Shown: piece after piece, positions 41,866 to 51,900 of the stretch | Layout: every line of letters starts with the position of its first letter | Numbering within the stretch: the stretch's first letter is position 1 | DNA from: JBIOHP01 sp044449065 | Lineage (GTDB): Bacteria; Bacteroidota; Ignavibacteria; UBA10030; SZUA-254 | Assembly (NCBI GenBank): GCA_044449065.1 | Contig: JBIOHP010000003.1 | Location: 1 to 64,000 of the forward strand | Length of the DNA: 64,000 bases | Reading direction: 5' to 3' | The notes under the pieces: model-generated | Database searches by the model: none | Told to the model about the DNA's origin: nothing | What the model saw: only the letters and a program-made list of their open reading frames with translations | Program-made: the position numbers and the translations under genes

Positions 41866-42405
41866 ATGATTTTACAAAATTTTTCAAAACAGAGTACTCT
41901 TTTAATTCGATTTCTCATTCTGTCTTTGCTTTTACAGACTGTCTCGATTGCTTCATTTGCGGATGATAAGGGAAAATCCCAAATCACCAATGTTCGATTC
42001 GAAACAAAGGAAAATATCGTGACGGTTCAATACGATCTGGCAGCTCCCAAAGGGGATAAATATAAGACCGTGCTCATCCTTCGAAAAGACAGCGACAAGG
42101 GATACAGCTATCTGCCGAGAGATGTAGAGGGCGACATAGGCAGCGGAACGCTTCCCGGCCAGAATCGCGTAATCAGATGGGATACCAATGAAGAGTTCCC
42201 GCAAGGTATAGTAGGAAACGATTATTATTTTGAAATCACAGCTGAAAAAATTGCAAAACAATCATTTTCTGTCCCATGGATCGGGATAGGATTAGCGGCT
42301 TTAGCCGGAACGGCGGCATTGTGGTACGGGTCTTCATTATCAGGAAGCCAGACTTTCCCGAATACTCCTGCAGCATTTCCTGCGCCGCCGGGAAGACCGC
42401 ATTAA
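41866..42405 (+). CDS. Small exported protein, unknown function
   Basis: A 179-residue protein with a signal peptide (about 1-31, LLIRFLILSLLLQTVSIASF). The domain about 37-130 (ITNVRFETKENIVTVQYDLA, DSDKGYSYLPRDVEGDIG, PGQNRVIRWDTNEEFPQG) reads like a small beta-sandwich often found at the start of surface proteins in this lineage. A hydrophobic helix (WIGIGLAALAGTAALWYG, about 138-155) precedes a Pro-rich tail. It may sit in the inner membrane or be a lipid-free anchor. It follows the FN3 protein by 15 bp in the same operon. No family name can be given. Confidence 0.8.
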   Translation: MILQNFSKQSTLLIRFLILSLLLQTVSIASFADDKGKSQITNVRFETKENIVTVQYDLAAPKGDKYKTVLILRKDSDKGYSYLPRDVEGDIGSGTLPGQNRVIRWDTNEEFPQGIVGNDYYFEITAEKIAKQSFSVPWIGIGLAALAGTAALWYGSSLSGSQTFPNTPAAFPAPPGRPH

Positions 42406-42431
42406 AAAACATAATAAACGGATTATATATA

Positions 42432-44063
42432 ATGAAATCATCTCTAAAACCTACGATTGAAAAATCGATATCATTAAATCTCCCCGAGGGAGCGTATGTT
42501 CGCTCGTCCAACGTTCAGAATGTCGTACGCGTGCTCACCCCTGCCGCGTTGACGTTTATTTCAAAATTGGAAAGGCAGTTCCGTGAACGCCGGCGGATAC
42601 TTCTTAAAAAAAGAATTGAACGGCAGATTGAGATCAATTCGGGGAGGATGCCTGATTTTCTTCCCGCGACGGAACACATCCGAACCGGGTACTGGAAAAT
42701 TTCCGAATGTCCTGCCGATCTTCTCGACCGGAGGGTCGAAATCACCGGACCGCCGGAAAGGAAGATGATAATCAATGCGCTCAATTCCGGAGCTAATGTC
42801 TATATGGCGGATTTCGAGGACGCTCTTTCGCCAACATGGCAAAATGTTATTGATGGGCAGTGCAATCTTCAGGACGCCGTTGATCGCACAATAAGCGTCG
42901 ATGATTCCGGAGGAAAGCAGTATGCATTAAATGAGCATATCGCAACGCTCATGGTTCGTCCGCGCGGATTACACCTTGAAGAGAAATATGTAACGATTGA
43001 TGGTCAACCTATTTCTGCATCGATTTTCGATTTTGGCCTCTTCTTTTTCCATAATGCGCAAAAGCTGATTAATCGCGGTAGCGGTCCCTATTTTTATCTT
43101 CCGAAGATGGAGAATCATTTGGAAGCGCGGCTCTGGAACGAAATCTTTAATATGGCCCAGGATGAATTGGGAATTCCCCGCGGAACGATCAGGGCGACTG
43201 TTCTTATCGAAACCATTCTGGCAGCATTCGAAATGCATGAGATTCTCTATGAATTGAAGGAACATTCGGCGGGTTTAAATTGCGGCAGATGGGATTACAT
43301 CTTCAGTTTCATAAAAAAGTTCAGATATCATCATGAGTTCCTTCTCCCCGATAGGGGACGGGTTACCATGCTGACCCATTTTCTGCGATCATATTCTACT
43401 CTCCTTATCCAAACGTGCCATCTCCACGGCGCTCATGCCCTCGGAGGTATGGCAGCGCAGATACCCATCAAGGCTGATCCGGAAGCAAACGAGGAAGCGT
43501 TGAGAAAAGTACGCCAGGACAAAGAACGCGAAGTGGCGGATGGTCACGATGGAACGTGGGTTGCCCATCCGGGTCTTGTGCCGATTGCAAAACAGGTTTT
43601 TGATGAAAAAATGCCATCACCCAATCAAATACATCGCCTCAGAGACGACGCCAGAATATCAGCGGGTGATCTGCTAAGAGTTCCAAAGGGGGAGATCACT
43701 GAAAGCGGTATGCGTCTCAATATAGAAGTTGCGCTCCGTTATATTGAATCATGGTTAAATGGCTCTGGATGCGTCCCCATACACAATTTAATGGAAGATG
43801 CAGCCACCGCTGAAATTTGCCGGGCACAACTATGGCAATGGGTTCATAGTCCTAACGCAACATTTTCAGACCATCGGAGAATTAATCCCGAGGTGTTTGA
43901 TAATTTCTTTACAAATGAATTAGGTGTAATTCAAGAGACTCTGGGCCCGGAACAATTTAGAGACCGAAAATTTAATCGGGCAGCTTCAATCCTTAAAAAA
44001 CTGGTTCTCGGTAGAGATTTTGCAGATTTCTTAACGCTTTCGGCATATGAATATCTCGACTAA
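42432..44063 (+). CDS. aceB: Malate synthase A
   Basis: Predicted as 543 residues from the ATG at 42432, matching the usual 530-545 of malate synthase A; a longer frame to 42276 overlaps the preceding gene. Conserved blocks: VYMADFEDALSPTWQNVIDG near 119, TLMVRPRGLHLEEKYV near 174, GPYFYLPKMENHLEARLWNE near 216, RATVLIETILAAFEMHEILY near 256 (catalytic Arg/Glu region), GLNCGRWDYIFSFIKKF near 281 and DGTWVAHPGLVPIA near 373. It condenses glyoxylate with acetyl-CoA to malate. Isocitrate lyase follows 280 bp downstream, completing the glyoxylate shunt. Confidence 0.95.
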   Translation: MKSSLKPTIEKSISLNLPEGAYVRSSNVQNVVRVLTPAALTFISKLERQFRERRRILLKKRIERQIEINSGRMPDFLPATEHIRTGYWKISECPADLLDRRVEITGPPERKMIINALNSGANVYMADFEDALSPTWQNVIDGQCNLQDAVDRTISVDDSGGKQYALNEHIATLMVRPRGLHLEEKYVTIDGQPISASIFDFGLFFFHNAQKLINRGSGPYFYLPKMENHLEARLWNEIFNMAQDELGIPRGTIRATVLIETILAAFEMHEILYELKEHSAGLNCGRWDYIFSFIKKFRYHHEFLLPDRGRVTMLTHFLRSYSTLLIQTCHLHGAHALGGMAAQIPIKADPEANEEALRKVRQDKEREVADGHDGTWVAHPGLVPIAKQVFDEKMPSPNQIHRLRDDARISAGDLLRVPKGEITESGMRLNIEVALRYIESWLNGSGCVPIHNLMEDAATAEICRAQLWQWVHSPNATFSDHRRINPEVFDNFFTNELGVIQETLGPEQFRDRKFNRAASILKKLVLGRDFADFLTLSAYEYLD

Positions 44064-44343
44064 TATCCCAAGCTCGATTTACTCATTAATAAATAATAGA
44101 CGCTAAGTAAGTCATATTATATTTCATAAGAAGATTTATCGCATAAATTGAAATCTTCAACTCAATCGCTTGTTTTACGATAGATGCAGTCATAATATTG
44201 ATCGCACACTTTGATAGTGGCGAGTGGATGAGTTGCTGCTATCAATAAGAAAAACGTTGAAAATAATTACGCACACTGATGATTATGAATAAGAATTGAA
44301 CTATGTATTTAACTAAACTATTACTATATGAGAGGAATCTTTT

Positions 44344-45621
44344 ATGACAAGCGATCATGTATCTTCATTGACCAAATCATGGGCGCAGTCCAGACGGTGG
44401 GAGGGAATAGAACGACCGTACACCGCCGAGGACGTAGTCCGTTTATCGGGTAGTATTCAACCGGAATGTACTCTTGCCCGTATGGGGGCTGAACGGTTGT
44501 GGCGTACCTTGCACGATGAACCGTACATAAGAGCGCTCGGCGCCTGCACCGGCAATCAAGCGATTCAACAGGTCAGAGCAGGTTTAAAGGCAATTTATGT
44601 CAGCGGGTGGCAGGTGGCTGCCGATGCGAACGGAGCGGGTGAAATGTACCCGGACCAAAGTCTCTATCCGGCTGATAGCGTCCCTAACCTCGTGAGAAAA
44701 ATAAATAATGCTTTTCTCCGTTCCGACCAAATCGAACATGCGAACGGAGAACATAAATTCAATTTTTTCGTCCCCATCATCGCTGATGCAGAAGCGGGTT
44801 TCGGGGGCACGCTCAACGCTTTCGAATTGATGAAGGATATGATTGAAGCGGGCGCCGCCGCAGTGCATTTTGAAGATCAGGCGTCGGCGTTAAAAAAATG
44901 CGGACATATGGGCGGTAAAGTCATTGTGCCGGCGAAAGAATTTATTTCGAAATTGGTCGCTGCTCGTTTGGCGAGCGATATCATGGGGATACCCACCCTC
45001 CTCATTGCTCGAACGGATGCGTTAGGCGCCCGCTTGATCCAGAGTGATGTTGATCCGGTCGATCAACAGTTCTTCACGGGGGAACGAACCCCGGAGGGAT
45101 ACTTTGGCATTAAAGGCGGCCTGGAGTGCGCAATCACCCGCGCAATTGAATTTGCGCCTTTTTCGGATATCCTATGGTGCGAAACGTCAACTCCGGATTT
45201 AGGTGAAGCCCGCGAATTTGCTCAAGCGGTGCATGCAAAATATCCGAAAAAATTATTGGCATATAATTGTTCCCCCTCCTTTAACTGGAAAAAGCATTTA
45301 ACCGATCAGGATATATCGACGTTCCAGGACCAACTGGGGTTGATGGGTTATAAATTCCAATTCGTAACCTTAGCGGGTTTTCACACATTGAATGCGTCGA
45401 TGTTTGAGCTCGCGAAAGCGTACGAGAAAGAAGGCATGACTGCATACACCGGTTTGCAGGAACATGAATTCGCGATGGAATATAAACATGGATATTCTGC
45501 GGTAAAGCATCAACAGTTCGTAGGGGTGAGTTATTTTGATGAAATTCAACTTGCGATTTCCGGCGGACAAGCAACAACAACCGGATTAAAAGATTCGACC
45601 GAGTCGCATCAGTTTGTATAA
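44344..45621 (+). CDS. aceA: Isocitrate lyase
   Basis: A 425-residue enzyme of the usual bacterial length. The catalytic loop KKCGHMGGKVIVPAKEF (near 179-195) holds the active Cys. WQVAADANGAGEMYPDQSLYP near 88, VPIIADAEAGFGGTLNAFEL near 143, IARTDALGARLI near 221 and YNCSPSFNWKKHL near 302 are family blocks. It splits isocitrate into succinate and glyoxylate for growth on acetate or fatty acids. GAGAGGAATC precedes the ATG. The 280-bp gap from malate synthase is large enough for its own promoter; I see no clear boxes there. Confidence 0.96.
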   Translation: MTSDHVSSLTKSWAQSRRWEGIERPYTAEDVVRLSGSIQPECTLARMGAERLWRTLHDEPYIRALGACTGNQAIQQVRAGLKAIYVSGWQVAADANGAGEMYPDQSLYPADSVPNLVRKINNAFLRSDQIEHANGEHKFNFFVPIIADAEAGFGGTLNAFELMKDMIEAGAAAVHFEDQASALKKCGHMGGKVIVPAKEFISKLVAARLASDIMGIPTLLIARTDALGARLIQSDVDPVDQQFFTGERTPEGYFGIKGGLECAITRAIEFAPFSDILWCETSTPDLGEAREFAQAVHAKYPKKLLAYNCSPSFNWKKHLTDQDISTFQDQLGLMGYKFQFVTLAGFHTLNASMFELAKAYEKEGMTAYTGLQEHEFAMEYKHGYSAVKHQQFVGVSYFDEIQLAISGGQATTTGLKDSTESHQFV

Positions 45622-45797
45622 ATAAACTGGTTCTGGATTCATAATAAAGTTTGGGGATATGTCACTCTTCAGTATGCCCGAAGGGGACATTTCTATTCGG
45701 ACTGTACGGTTACGCTTCAGGTTGCGCTCATACGCGCTGCGCGTCAAATTTTTGAAGCAAAACCGAATTATCTAAATATTTTATACACTTCAAACGA

Positions 45798-46580
45798 ATG
45801 GAAGAAAATATTCTCGAGTTGAATCGAGAACTTGAGCAGCTCGTAACCCGGCAAACTGCCCGGCTCCGTTCCGCTACTGAGGAGCTCGATGCGTTTAGTT
45901 ACGCTATCGCGCACGATTTACGCGCGCCGCTTCGGGCAATCAACGGCTTCACGTCATTGATTATGGAAAATCATGCGAGCAATCTTGATGAAGAAGGGAA
46001 GCGGCTGCTGAATATTGTCAAACTGAATGCCAACCGGATGGGACAGCTCCTCGATGATATGGTGGCTTATTCGCGGATCAATCGTCAAGAGCTGGAGCCG
46101 ATGACGTTGGTCGATATGAACAAAATGGTCAATGAAATTATCGGTGAATTGCAAAAAGACCATCCGGATGATACTCTGTCATTTAAAATTCATGATATTG
46201 CTCCGGTCGTTTGTAATGCGCAAATGATCCACCAGGTTTGGGCAAATTTAATTTCCAATGCTGTTAAATTTACGGCGGGCAGAGCTGAAAAAATTGTTGA
46301 AATAGGGTCAACCGAAGAAAAGCAGGAGATTATTTATTTCGTCAAGGATAGCGGAGTCGGATTCGATATGCAATTTGCCCAAAATATGTTTGGAATGTTT
46401 CAACGTCTCCACCCCGCGAAAGCTTTCGATGGGAAAGGCGTAGGTTTGGCAATCGTTAAACGAATTATCAATAAACACGATGGCAAGGTCTGGTCGGAAG
46501 GCGTTGTCGATAAAGGAGCAACACTCTATTTTTCATTGCCCAGGAATCGTGTTGGGGAAAATACTCCGCGTGAACGCTAA
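45798..46580 (+). CDS. Histidine kinase core without sensor domain
   Basis: A 260-residue soluble kinase. A short coiled coil (1-28) leads to the HisKA domain with phospho-His in YAIAHDLRAPLRAINGF (near 35-51). HATPase_c boxes follow: N-box VWANLISNAVKFT, G1 VKDSGVGFD and G2 GKGVGLAIV. The sequence resembles phytochrome-type kinases but the PAS-GAF-PHY input is missing; an in-frame stop lies 30 bp upstream of the ATG. Its usual partner regulator is a broken pseudogene directly downstream, overlapping its last 11 bp. This may be a decaying two-component pair, or a kinase that now signals to other regulators. Confidence 0.85.
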   Translation: MEENILELNRELEQLVTRQTARLRSATEELDAFSYAIAHDLRAPLRAINGFTSLIMENHASNLDEEGKRLLNIVKLNANRMGQLLDDMVAYSRINRQELEPMTLVDMNKMVNEIIGELQKDHPDDTLSFKIHDIAPVVCNAQMIHQVWANLISNAVKFTAGRAEKIVEIGSTEEKQEIIYFVKDSGVGFDMQFAQNMFGMFQRLHPAKAFDGKGVGLAIVKRIINKHDGKVWSEGVVDKGATLYFSLPRNRVGENTPRER

Positions 46581-46758
46581 TTTTACTATATTACTGGTGG
46601 AAGTTGTGGTTTTCTCTTCATCGGCGGAAATGATCGATATCAATCAAAGTTATGTGCTCGGGGCGAATAGTTATATACAAAAACTTATTGATTTTAATAA
46701 GTTTGCGAGCGCAGTTTGAGATTTATCTTCATATTGGACAGAATTATATCATTCTCCC
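46570..46758 (+). pseudogene. Response-regulator remnant with internal deletion
   Basis: From a GTG at 46570, overlapping the kinase end, the frame reads VNANFTILLVE and jumps straight to VVVFSSSAEMIDINQSYVLG, NSYIQKLIDFNKFASAV. These are the first strand and the last third of an Rcp1-type receiver (usually ILLVEDNPDD ... VVVLTSS ... LGVNSYIVKPVDF). About 75 residues, including the phosphoacceptor Asp, are missing in frame. A TGA follows at 46717, after which the frame continues DLSSYWTELYHSP, matching the family's LGLYWL-x-LN-x-P ending. It is clearly non-functional. Confidence 0.78.
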
Positions 46759-46839
46759 CTCCGTTCGGCGCATCAACTGAATCTGGATTAAGGGAGAATT
46801 TGATTAGCGAGCAAATCACTCAATATTTCGAATAGAGCA

Positions 46840-47958
46840 ATGCCGATAGAATCATCAGCGAAAATGGCGCCCGGTACGATGTGGAATGATCTTCGTATTC
46901 TACTTCTGGAAGATAATCCATCGGATGCAGAGTTGATTAAGATCGAACTCACACGGGGAAACCTGAATTTTACCGTTCGCATCGCCGGAACGGAAGAAGA
47001 ATTTATCGAAGAGATGAGCAAGTTTTTTCCCCAGATAATACTTGCAGACTTTTCTCTTCCACAATTCACCGCCTTCCAGGCATTGAAATTACTTAAAGAC
47101 TTGCATCTGACAACTCCGGTTATCCTTGTCACCGGTTCTCAATCCGAAGAGGTTGCCGTTGAATGTCTCAAGGCAGGAGCAGAAGATTATATCTTAAAAC
47201 AAAGCCTGAAACGTCTGCCGTCGGCGGTGCTAAGCGTTCTGGAAAAAAAGGAAGCGGAGAGACATAAGCGGGAAATAGAACGGCAGCTTTTTCTTTCGAA
47301 CCGGCAGTTACGCGCCCTGTCAGCCCGCCTGCAAATGGTCCGGGAAGAGGAGCGTACTCAGATCGCGCGGGAAATTCACGATGAGCTCGGTCAAACCTTA
47401 ACAGGATTGCGGTTGGACCTGGCATATTTAGAGGGGAAATTAAAACTGTACGGTCAGGTGGACAAAGAAATTTTAGATTCGCAAATTCAATCGATGTCCT
47501 CGCTCGTCGATTCATCGATTCAAACAGTGCGAAGAATTGCCACAGAATTACGGCCGCAAGTGCTTGACGACCTCGGGTTGATACCCGCTCTTGAATGGCA
47601 GACCGCCGAATTTCAGAGCCGAACAAAAATACAGTGCACGTTAAAGAGCAATCTTGAGGACGTCAAACTTGATCAGAATTATTCTACGGCATTATTCCGG
47701 ATCCTTCAGGAAAGCCTGACGAACGTCGCGCGCCATTCGAGCGCAAATAAAGTTAGCGTGAAACTCCATGTGAACGCTAAGACGATAACGCTTTCCATTT
47801 CGGATAATGGCAAAGGTATCGCCGAAAATGAAATTCCGAGTCTTAAATCGTTAGGGATTTTAGGAATGCGGGAACGCGCGCTCCTTCTCGGAGGGAAATT
47901 GAATATTACTGGAAAACGAGGTCGGGGCACAACTATTTTTGTAGAAATTCCACGATAA
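46840..47958 (+). CDS. Receiver-histidine kinase hybrid (NarX-type kinase)
   Basis: A 372-residue cytosolic protein. Residues 17-135 are a receiver: RILLLEDNPSDAELI, phosphoacceptor in IILADFSLPQ, Thr in ILVTGS, Lys in DYILKQ. A helical linker leads to the HisKA_3 dimerisation domain with phospho-His in QIAREIHDELGQTLTGLRL (about 174-192), then a HATPase_c domain ending LGILGMRERALLLGGKLNI. HisKA_3 kinases pair with NarL-type regulators, and one begins 2 bp downstream. The N-terminal receiver instead of a sensor means its input is phosphotransfer from another kinase, possibly the sensor-less kinase just upstream. Confidence 0.92.
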   Translation: MPIESSAKMAPGTMWNDLRILLLEDNPSDAELIKIELTRGNLNFTVRIAGTEEEFIEEMSKFFPQIILADFSLPQFTAFQALKLLKDLHLTTPVILVTGSQSEEVAVECLKAGAEDYILKQSLKRLPSAVLSVLEKKEAERHKREIERQLFLSNRQLRALSARLQMVREEERTQIAREIHDELGQTLTGLRLDLAYLEGKLKLYGQVDKEILDSQIQSMSSLVDSSIQTVRRIATELRPQVLDDLGLIPALEWQTAEFQSRTKIQCTLKSNLEDVKLDQNYSTALFRILQESLTNVARHSSANKVSVKLHVNAKTITLSISDNGKGIAENEIPSLKSLGILGMRERALLLGGKLNITGKRGRGTTIFVEIPR

Positions 47959-47960
47959 GT

Positions 47961-48605
47961 ATGAATACTCCAATTACGAGAATTCTCATTGTTGATGACC
48001 ACGCCATTGTACGGCGTGGCTTAAAAAATATTCTCTCGGAACAACCCGATATGACGATAGTGGGCGAAGCCGGAAATTATGATGAGCTAATGAAGATCGT
48101 AAGCGCCACAGAATGCGATATTGTCATCCTTGATGTTTCTCTTCCTGGTAAAAACGGGTTTGATATTCTGAAAGATTTACGGGTGCAGTATCCTAAACTA
48201 CCCGTGTTATTCTTAAGTATGCTGCCCGAAGAACAGTTCGCCGCAAGGGCGATGAAATCTGGAGCTGCGGGATACCTGAGCAAAGGGAGTCCAACCGAAG
48301 AATTAGTGAAGGCAATTCGGAAAATCATTGCGGGAAAAAAATACGTCAGCCAGGAGTTTGCGGAAAAACTTGCTATGGGATTCAGCTCGAACAACCAAAA
48401 ATTATCTCACGAATTATTATCGGAACGGGAATTCCAGGTTTTGCTCAAGGTAGCTTCAGGTAAATCATTATCCGATATTGCCGCAGAATTGTTCCTGAGT
48501 GTTAAAACAGTTGCGACCCATCGTTCACGCATTTTAGCGAAGATGAATATGCATAGTAATGCCGAACTTGTGCGCTACGCTGTGGAACATAAATTAATCG
48601 AATAA
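47961..48605 (+). CDS. NarL/FixJ-type response regulator
   Basis: A 214-residue regulator. The receiver (5-120) has RILIVDDHAIVRRGL, phosphoacceptor Asp in VILDVSLPGKNG, LFLSML and GYLSKGSP. The LuxR-type helix-turn-helix (150-212) reads LLSEREFQVLLKVASGKSLS, then AAELFLSVKTVATHRSRIL and KMNMHSNAELVRYAV. The pair with the NarX-type kinase (2-bp gap) is complete. Targets are unknown; the chitinase-like array begins 310 bp downstream on the same strand and is a natural candidate. Confidence 0.94.
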   Translation: MNTPITRILIVDDHAIVRRGLKNILSEQPDMTIVGEAGNYDELMKIVSATECDIVILDVSLPGKNGFDILKDLRVQYPKLPVLFLSMLPEEQFAARAMKSGAAGYLSKGSPTEELVKAIRKIIAGKKYVSQEFAEKLAMGFSSNNQKLSHELLSEREFQVLLKVASGKSLSDIAAELFLSVKTVATHRSRILAKMNMHSNAELVRYAVEHKLIE

Positions 48606-48916
48606 CATAACATCTAACTCATATTCGATTGTATCGGAAATTCAGGAATATCATAAAGATAACGTTTTTCATCTCCAATATTTTATGATAGCGCTTTGTA
48701 AAACTTACATATCCGGAAGCCCCTTTTATTAAAAATATATTCCAAACTTCTCCGGATTACGCAAAAAATGAAGAAAATGTATCGGATATAACTCTTTAAA
48801 GCGCTTTATTTGTTTCGAAATCATTGATTTTATTAAATTTACATCATATTTTCACAAAAGTATTGTTTTTGAATTTAGCCCATCTTATATTACTGAGACG
48901 AGTTGATGTAATCTTT
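48606..48916. promoter_or_regulatory. Upstream region of first GH18 gene with AGCGCTTT boxes
   Basis: The 311-bp gap holds AGCGCTTT at 48690-48697 and again at 48800-48807. The second lies in the 12-bp perfect palindrome TAAAGCGCTTTA (48797-48808). LacI-type and related operators have this form. No clear -35/-10 pair is visible. The frame of the GH18 gene is open from a TTG at 48824. Confidence 0.35.
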
Positions 48917-51900
48917 GTGTTCAGATCACCCATAATCAATACCGTATTATGTGCGTTGAGTTTCCTTGCAATACTCTTCAGCAGCAATCTCCGTGCGCAA
49001 ACGAACATTTGGGTATCGGCGTATTACGCCGGTTGGCAGCAAGGATATAATAACTACGGATATCTTCCGGCGCAGAACGTCGATTATTCAGCAGTAACAC
49101 ACATATTCCATTTTGCGCTCGTTCCTCACAACGATGGATCGCTTGACGACGCTTCCAATAGCGTTACGGCGTTCAACGCGAATGCGTTGATCCCTCTTGC
49201 GCACGCCGCGGGGAAAAAAGTAATTATCACTGTCGGTGGGTGGGGAACCGATGTCAATTTTCGCAGCGCGACAAATCCTGCCACTCTTCCGGTTTTTGTT
49301 TCAAATTTAGTCAATCTCATGCAGGCGAGAGGTTATGATGGAATCGATATCGATTGGGAAGTTCTCGCCTCGTCCGACTCTACTCAATACAAAGCATTCA
49401 TTACCAGTTTGCGGACGGCGCTGGATGGCATTTCGCCCCGACCATTATTAACCGCCGCTACCCAGTGGGAGCCCGCGATTTTTGCTTCGGTCGCCGACAA
49501 GTTCGATCAAATAAATATAATGACATATGACCTTTCCGGCGCGTGGCCCGGATGGGTTACGTGGCATAACTCCCCCGTATCGGATGGCGGTTTTAACTTC
49601 CCAAGTACAGGCCGTCCCATTCCATCTGCCAACGGCATGGTTGATAATTTTGCAAGTTTTGGAATTCCCATTACAAAGCTGGGAATCGGCATCGATTTTT
49701 ACGGATATATCTGGAGTGGAGGAACAGGCATGCCAAACGGCGGCGCAACCGATCCGCGGCAAAGTTGGACTTCATCTCCGTCCGTTCAAAGTAATGTCGC
49801 CTATTACAACATCATGAAATCGTATTATCAACCTCAGTATTATCGTTGGGATACGCTCGCGCAAGCTTCCTATCTCAGCATCGATAATCCGGGTTCTGCG
49901 AATGATAAATTTATTTCGTACGACAACGAAATAACCTGTCAAAAGAAAATCACTTATGCCCGCACAAAAGGAATAGGCGGGGTGATCATATGGGAGCTTG
50001 GCGGAGGATACCAGGCAAGCAATCCCCCCGGTCAACAAGATTTATTGTTGCAGGCCGTAAAACATGCGATGAATGGTAACTATGTTCCAGGGGATACGAT
50101 ACCGCCATCCGTTTCCATCACAGTTCCGGTGAATAAAGCAACAGTTTCCAATACTATTACAATCAATGCCAATGCATCCGACGACAGCTGGATTGTTGGA
50201 GTACAATTTCAACTCAATGGAATCAACCTTGGAAATGAGCTCGGCATTCCGCCTTATAGTTATCCCTGGAATACCAGATTAACGGCGAATGGTTCTTACA
50301 CTCTTTCAGCTATGGCGGTCGATGCCGGCGGCAATAAAGCGACCTCGTCAATCAACGTGATTGTCTATAATGTCCCGGATACTATAGCGCCGGTTGTTTC
50401 GATGTCCTCGCCGTTGAACGGGGCTACGGTTTCCACTATCGTGGCGGTGTCAGCTATTGCCACTGATAATGTCGGCGTTGCAGGCGTTCAATTTAAGGTT
50501 AACGGAAATAATCTTGGCGCCGAAGTTCAATTTTCTCCATACACTGTATCTTGGAATACTTCTCTTTTTCCAAATGGCGTCGATACGCTATCAGCGGTTG
50601 CGCGGGATGACGCTGGAAATACTTCCACTGCCTCTGTCGTCGTAACGGTGTATAATGTTCCCGATTCAATTGCCCCGGTTGTGTCGATCTCAACGCCTTC
50701 TAACGGCGCAATTGTTTCATCTATTGTCACAATTACGGCTCAGGCAACGGATAATGTTGGAGTTGCCGGAGTGCAATTCAAACTGAACGGTAGCAACCTG
50801 GGAAGCGAGGTTGCATCTCCACCATACAGTTATTTGTGGAACACAACGACGCAAACAAATGGAAGTTATACCATTTCCGCCGTTGCGAGAGATGCTGCGG
50901 GAAATAAGTCAAGCGCTTCTATTACAGTCAACATCAATAACAATGCGTCGTCGAGGTTAGATTCTATTTATCATCTTGTCGTTCAGGATAATTTTGATAG
51001 ACCAGATGCGCATCCCGTTTCCGGTGGAAAATGGATAACGTTATTGAATCAACCGGGAGGAGGCCGGATGGATCTTCTCCAGCACGCTATTCAGCCGTAT
51101 AATCAAAACGGAATAGACAACGCGGGAGGCGTTGCATGGGACTCTTTGTTAACAAAAGGTTCGGGCGTGGGCATCACCGTTGCGCGTCGATCATCCGACA
51201 ACAATTTTACATCGTTATTCATTTACCTCCGCATGGCTGGAAAAGATCTGAACACGGGTGATGGATACCGCTTCCGATATTTAGACGATCCTACCGGCAA
51301 CGCGCTGCTTGCCATCCAGCGCGTCCAGAGCGGAACTATTGCCACCGATTTAGTTGCGACAAACTACCATGTAACTGTGGGAGATACCTTAAGATTTATT
51401 GCGCAGAATGATAGTTCCGGTACTCTCTTAGCGTTCGTGAACAGCGTTCAGGTACTCACAACAGTTGATACGATGTACAATCCTTCAAGCTGGTATACCT
51501 GGTTGAGGGGATTTGTTTTATCAACTGTTCCCCGGTATACCAATTTCAATATTCTTGGCGTTACACCAACACAACCGGTTTCGTTTCCCTCTATCCCGAT
51601 TCCTGCCGAACCTGCGAACGGCACTATTGGCGTTGCGTGCAACACAACCACGAGCTGGCAAAAATCTCCCCAAACAACATTGTTCAGGTTGCAACTTTCA
51701 TTGGATTCCACCTTCACCACCATTACATTCGACACCGGTGGCGTAACTAATAACATATTTACTTTTAATGGATTACGACAAGCTTCTACATATTACTGGC
51801 GGGTTCAAGCTTCGAATATAAAAGGGATAACAACTTGGTCGCCGGCATGGTCATTCGTAACCGGTACAGGATGGACTTCCACTTATTCACTGAACAGGCG

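Noticed and set aside
46480..46569. Upstream extension of the response-regulator remnant
   Set aside because: This part is the kinase gene read in another frame; homology to a receiver begins only at the GTG at 46570.
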